A stretch of DNA of 42,954 nucleotides, from contig JAFGXX010000235.1 in the NCBI GenBank assembly GCA_016936435.1, forward strand, positions 1 to 42,954. The letters run 5' to 3'. The DNA is from Bacteroidales bacterium (GTDB lineage: Bacteria; Bacteroidota; Bacteroidia; Bacteroidales; VadinHA17). Made by a program: the position numbers and the translations under genes. Within the stretch, counting starts at the first letter, position 1; each line of letters opens with the position of its first letter. The notes under the pieces are model-generated. The model saw only the letters and a list, made by a program, of their open reading frames with translations, was not told the DNA's origin and ran no database searches. This document shows, one piece after another, positions 40,301-42,954 of this stretch.

Positions 40301-42128
40301 CGTTGCCAGGATCAGGCCGATTATGATCACAGCCCTCACCACCATTGTTGCAATGTTACCCCTGGCCATGGGCAAAGCAGAATATGTGTCAGTTATCGGG
40401 GCTTCGTTCGCAATTACGGTTATCGGAGGTTTGTCGCTGAGCACCCTGCTGACTTTGATCTTTATTCCTACATTCTATTCGGGCCTTGAAAATGCACTGG
40501 AATGGTTCAAATCACTGGGCTGGCGAAACAGGATCATACAAATGGCGATATTTGCGCTTATAATATTCCTGATATACACTTCTGTCGATAAATTCATCTG
40601 GAAGCTTATCACAACAATCCTCGCCATTGTCCTTGTCCCTGCTTCAACATGGTTCATTATGAACAGCCTCCGGAAAGCCAGGGAGACAGTGATTTCAGCC
40701 AACGAATCCGTTAATATACGAATTCAAAGCCTTGTCAAAATATATGAAAGGGAAAACCGATGGTCGAGGGAATGGAAAGCAGGAGCCCTGATACGTGAGA
40801 AACTGGGACTTAACACTCATTACAGGACATGGAGCGATATGATCGACGTTGCCTGGGAATTGCCGGTGTTTGGATTCCTGATCTACTTTACTTATTTCTA
40901 TCTGCACAAGGGCTTATGGATATTTCTCTTCAGCATCGGATGCTGGTTCTTCATTTCAGCAATATGGATGCAGTTAAGGGAACTCTTTACCGAAATGACC
41001 CGGGACGGAAAATCACGGCTTCTTAAGAAAATAATTCCTGTTGCCGATTTCATTGTATTCTGGATAATCCCGCTGCTGAATCTTGTCTTTTTCCAGCTTA
41101 AATGGGACAATATTGTGGTAGTACTGATACTTGCTGTTGTGTGGTTCGCAGCTCTATTTATTTATACAACGGGGCAGAAACTCAACAGGGAAAATATCGA
41201 CATCTACAGACTGGAGGGAAGGTTCAGGGGCCTGAGAAAAACCATATACAAAATTGTCGCAGCAGTGCCACTAATAGGTAAAAGGAAAAAACCTTTCAAG
41301 GCACTCAGTTGTGTAAGTATGGACATCGGCAATGGTATGTTTGGTTTGCTCGGACCAAACGGAGCGGGCAAGACAACCCTTATGAGGATAATCTGCGGAA
41401 TTCTCGAACAAAGTTACGGCAAGGTATGGATCAACGGGCTTGACACCCAGGAAAAGAGGGAAGAGCTCCAGGGACTTATCGGATACCTTCCCCAGGAATT
41501 CGGAAGCTACGAAAACATGACAGCACATGAATACCTCCATTACCAGGCAATGCTCAAGAACATCATCGATGCAAAGGCACGTGAGGAAAGAGTTACCTAT
41601 GTGCTGCAGGCTGTTCACATGGAAGACCGCCGTCACGAAAAGATAAGCTCATACTCCGGAGGAATGAAACAGAGGATGGGGATAGCCCAGATATTACTCC
41701 ATCTTCCAAGGATACTGGTCGTTGATGAACCCACTGCCGGCCTGGATCCCCGCGAAAGGATAAGATTCAGAAATCTGCTTGTGGAGCTGAGCCGCGAAAG
41801 AGTGGTAATTTTTTCAACCCATATTATTGAAGATATCTCCAGTTCGTGTAACCAGGTTGCGGTATTGAATAAGGGAAGCCTGAAATACCTCGGTAAGCCT
41901 GTCGACATGACACATGAAGCTGAAGGCCATGTATGGCAGTTTAACATCCCGGCCGGCGAATTCAACGACTTTGTTAAAGAACACCTTGTAGTTCATCACA
42001 TGACCGAAGGGGGCTTCGTAAGAGTAAGGGTTATCTCCGAAATGAAACCTCACATAAATGCAAAAGCAGCTTTACCCAATCTTGAGGATGCCTATCTGTG
42101 GCTGCTGAGAAAAAAAACAACAACCTAA
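37389..42128 (+). CDS. RND pump fused to an ABC ATPase domain (1579 residues)
   Basis: A single open frame encodes three parts. Residues about 1-1035 are a complete RND pump: TM1 near residues 7-25, TM4 motif IGMLVDNSVVVLENI (Asp398), and TM10 motif LGVVVNNGIILIDYTN (about 939-954). Residues about 1045-1270 hold about six extra membrane segments in three pairs, with a charged loop between the first two pairs. Residues about 1285-1579 are a complete ABC nucleotide-binding domain: Walker A GPNGAGKT (1322-1329, Lys1328), Q-loop YLPQEFGSY, signature YSGGM (1422-1426), Walker B ILVVDEP (Asp1446, Glu1447), H-loop His1478, and a C-terminal extension (HEAEGHVWQFNIPAG). The ATPase resembles the product of 27275-28168. 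The next gene is an ABC-2 permease, its likely partner. All catalytic residues of both engines are intact. I know of no established function for such a fusion. Confidence 0.93.
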   Translation: MDFILKRRILISMLFLGLSMLGYISYKNLSMELIPNFQLPGMIVQVGTMLETDPSYIESQAVIPIEGAIGTLDNVEKIESNITSRYGTITIYFTQNADLKYANLKLQEKIDIVRGSIPDDFIINVIKVDLEQMTNQFMSLQIRGEGGVDRIRNIADREIKPKFENIDGIAGVQVYGGQENSIEVRLDEKACEAIGITPNQISSLLNNNGRDKTFAGKVVDGNNEYFVNVTSEYTDVREIGSIIVKKQGPILLRDIAEIFYGVKEETSYSRVNGMDAVTMNLVNDNQANLIQLSHDALDEVNRINRDLAAKGIEIAVQYNSAETMEKNIDQIINLAITGAVLAVLILWFFLRNIKLVTVIAVSIPVSVYIAFNFFYARDISLNSLTLVGIALAIGMLVDNSVVVLENIYRLSGTGKDYTSSVKQGTREVWKAIFAATLTTTAVFLPFLFTSNFLVKIIGENIGVSIISTLLVSLCVALIFIPMATNFLLSGQSGGNTEIFKRLSIHDRLIQIYYMVLKASMRKPATTILGTLTLFFAALLISLTVSLSTTQEINTPDFRLSVTMPTGSTLEKTDAVVTEIESRLESLAEKEDLTSRIEEEQATVTISLKENWDKESKRSLPEIKNDISERIKNISTAEISMDDVSTSGGFTGGGSGMETVNPGEGFMNMLGIGSSSESVLIKGQNFDEMKNLADDIETYIDELTTIERVNVNVQDNKPEVQLHFDMDYIGRNNFTLMNLASSLNSFGREYSSGATFKQGAESYDIIIKYATADSLEEENTEKTIDDLKKLEVSNASGAVMEMEELAGIIFSYGMGNIHRENQEKRVTVTYSFTDEIKSSKDLLEGARAEIQSIVNGMNIPAGIAVEVIQEEDQFTEFYKLIGIAFLLIYMILAAVFESLTLPFVLLFSIPLAALGALIGLILTGNSLINANTLMGLLILLGVVVNNGIILIDYTNILRKRGFRRSRALMTAGVARIRPIMITALTTIVAMLPLAMGKAEYVSVIGASFAITVIGGLSLSTLLTLIFIPTFYSGLENALEWFKSLGWRNRIIQMAIFALIIFLIYTSVDKFIWKLITTILAIVLVPASTWFIMNSLRKARETVISANESVNIRIQSLVKIYERENRWSREWKAGALIREKLGLNTHYRTWSDMIDVAWELPVFGFLIYFTYFYLHKGLWIFLFSIGCWFFISAIWMQLRELFTEMTRDGKSRLLKKIIPVADFIVFWIIPLLNLVFFQLKWDNIVVVLILAVVWFAALFIYTTGQKLNRENIDIYRLEGRFRGLRKTIYKIVAAVPLIGKRKKPFKALSCVSMDIGNGMFGLLGPNGAGKTTLMRIICGILEQSYGKVWINGLDTQEKREELQGLIGYLPQEFGSYENMTAHEYLHYQAMLKNIIDAKAREERVTYVLQAVHMEDRRHEKISSYSGGMKQRMGIAQILLHLPRILVVDEPTAGLDPRERIRFRNLLVELSRERVVIFSTHIIEDISSSCNQVAVLNKGSLKYLGKPVDMTHEAEGHVWQFNIPAGEFNDFVKEHLVVHHMTEGGFVRVRVISEMKPHINAKAALPNLEDAYLWLLRKKTTT

Positions 42129-42139
42129 GCTGCTGAGAT

Positions 42140-42856
42140 ATGAGAAGCAACAAATTATACAGCTACTTCATCCTGGTTCGTAAAATGATCGTTTATAATC
42201 TCAAGATCATTTTCGCAAACAAATTTATCTGGTTCCTGGCAGGTTCCCTGGCTTTCTACATAGGACTCTCGCTTATACATGTTTTTTCGACGAACGTTTC
42301 AAGGATGCAGGATCTGTACGGGATATTCATATTTTCAGGCATTCTCCTGGTCTTCTACCCCTCAGTCTTCGGTATCCAGAATGACCAGGACGCAAGAACA
42401 ATTGAGATCCTTTTCGGCATCCCGAACTACAGATATAAAGTATGGCTGGTAAGACTCATCCTGATCTTCATCATTACTTTTTTAATTATGTTCCTGTTCA
42501 CATTCCTGTCGTCGGTGCTGATAGTAAAATTCCGATCCGGCATAATGACTGCCCAGGTTATGGTACCGGTCATATTCCTCGGGATGATGGCCTTCATGCT
42601 TTCGACTGCGATCAGGAACGGAAACGGTACAGCCGTAGTGATGATCATTTTCGGGATCTTCTTCATGATCCTCGAGGATCCTCTCAGAAAAAGCCAGTGG
42701 AATGTGTTCCTCAATCCTTTCGAACCTGCCTATGATGTGAATGAAACAACCTGGGCCCTGATAACCATGAAAAACAGGATCATACTTCTTACCGGAACAT
42801 TGATCTTCCTGCTTGCGGGTCTTTTCAACCTTCAGAAAAGAGAGAAATTCATGTAG
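42140..42856 (+). CDS. ABC-2 type transporter permease
   Basis: This 238-residue membrane protein has about six hydrophobic segments (about 29-49, 62-77, 102-126, 136-154, 162-176 and 214-232). After the second come FGIQNDQDARTIEILFGIP and YKVWLVRL, the charged element typical of ABC-2 permeases that contacts the ATPase (the DxRTxEILF pattern). A conserved tail reads FNLQKREKFM. It begins 11 nt after the RND-ABC fusion, so its natural ATPase is the C-terminal domain of that protein. It shows no substrate clue. It is the last gene of the operon seen here. Confidence 0.9.
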   Translation: MRSNKLYSYFILVRKMIVYNLKIIFANKFIWFLAGSLAFYIGLSLIHVFSTNVSRMQDLYGIFIFSGILLVFYPSVFGIQNDQDARTIEILFGIPNYRYKVWLVRLILIFIITFLIMFLFTFLSSVLIVKFRSGIMTAQVMVPVIFLGMMAFMLSTAIRNGNGTAVVMIIFGIFFMILEDPLRKSQWNVFLNPFEPAYDVNETTWALITMKNRIILLTGTLIFLLAGLFNLQKREKFM

Positions 42857-42877
42857 CATTCTATTCTCTTACAATCG

Positions 42878-42900
42878 CACAGGCCTTTAAGAGACCTGTG
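42878..42900 (+). terminator. Weak hairpin after the export operon
   Basis: CACAGG (42878-42883) pairs with CCTGTG (42895-42900). Inside, one C-A mismatch and two more pairs close a 5-nt loop. It lies 22 nt past the permease stop. No run of T follows (TCGTCTCATC), so it may only slow or protect the transcript. The rest of the window (42901-42954) shows nothing I can name. Confidence 0.35.
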
Positions 42901-42954
42901 TCGTCTCATCGTAGTTTAAGTATCATGAATATCGATGAACCCTAAACCTTAAAC

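Noticed and set aside
40490-41290. The RND-ABC fusion as an assembly or frameshift artefact
   Set aside because: The frame is open throughout, the linker has coherent membrane segments rather than scrambled sequence, both ends are complete domains, and a matching ABC-2 permease follows. Read-level confirmation would still be useful.
42921-42941. Start of a further gene at the right edge (ATG at 42921)
   Set aside because: The frame stops after six codons; nothing supports a gene there.

Overview
The window looks like a chromosomal segment of a Gram-negative Bacteroidota bacterium, probably Bacteroidales-like. The evidence is a TonB-dependent receptor with an N-terminal carboxypeptidase-like domain, a fused LpxC-FabZ lipid A enzyme, a V-type ATPase operon with a DUF2764 gene, a SUF operon ending in a DUF59 gene, a GSCFA protein, and a promoter of the Bacteroidetes -33/-7 type (TTTG, 20 nt, TAnnTTTG). 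Genes are dense and ordered in operons. I see no tRNA, rRNA, CRISPR array, insertion sequence or phage gene.

Layout. 1-3431 (minus): the 5' part of a TonB-dependent receptor cut by the window edge, then a GSCFA protein and an alpha/beta hydrolase. 3432-4330: a regulatory region with short direct repeats, then an ECF sigma factor (plus) with its own promoter and terminator. 4387-11088 (minus): an Fe-S cluster operon in the order sufB-sufC-sufD-sufS-sufE-DUF59-queG. 11305-19025 (minus): a V-type ATPase operon in the order E-DUF2764-A-B-D-I-K. Its proteolipid carries the residues known to bind Na+ in the Enterococcus hirae enzyme. 19403-22537 (plus): a MuiA-like DUF4139 protein, a YccF membrane protein and thiamine-phosphate kinase. 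22548-27149 (minus): a lipid A operon in the order HD phosphohydrolase-lpxD-lpxC/fabZ-lpxA.

27275-42856 (plus) is the most interesting part. Seven genes with gaps of only 7 to 14 nt appear to encode a composite ABC/RND export system. They are an ABC ATPase; an 1160-residue fusion of an ABC-2 permease, a degenerate M1-peptidase-like periplasmic region and a golvesin/Xly-like C-terminal domain; a TolC-family outer membrane factor; a lipoprotein periplasmic adaptor; a complete RND pump; a 1579-residue protein in which a second complete RND pump continues through about six extra membrane segments into a complete ABC ATPase domain; and a small ABC-2 permease. The fused ATPase resembles the ATPase encoded by the first gene, and the small permease that follows would be its natural partner. 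The layout suggests that proton-driven RND transport and ATP-driven ABC transport (or extraction from the membrane) are physically joined and share one adaptor/TolC exit path. The substrate cannot be read from the sequence.
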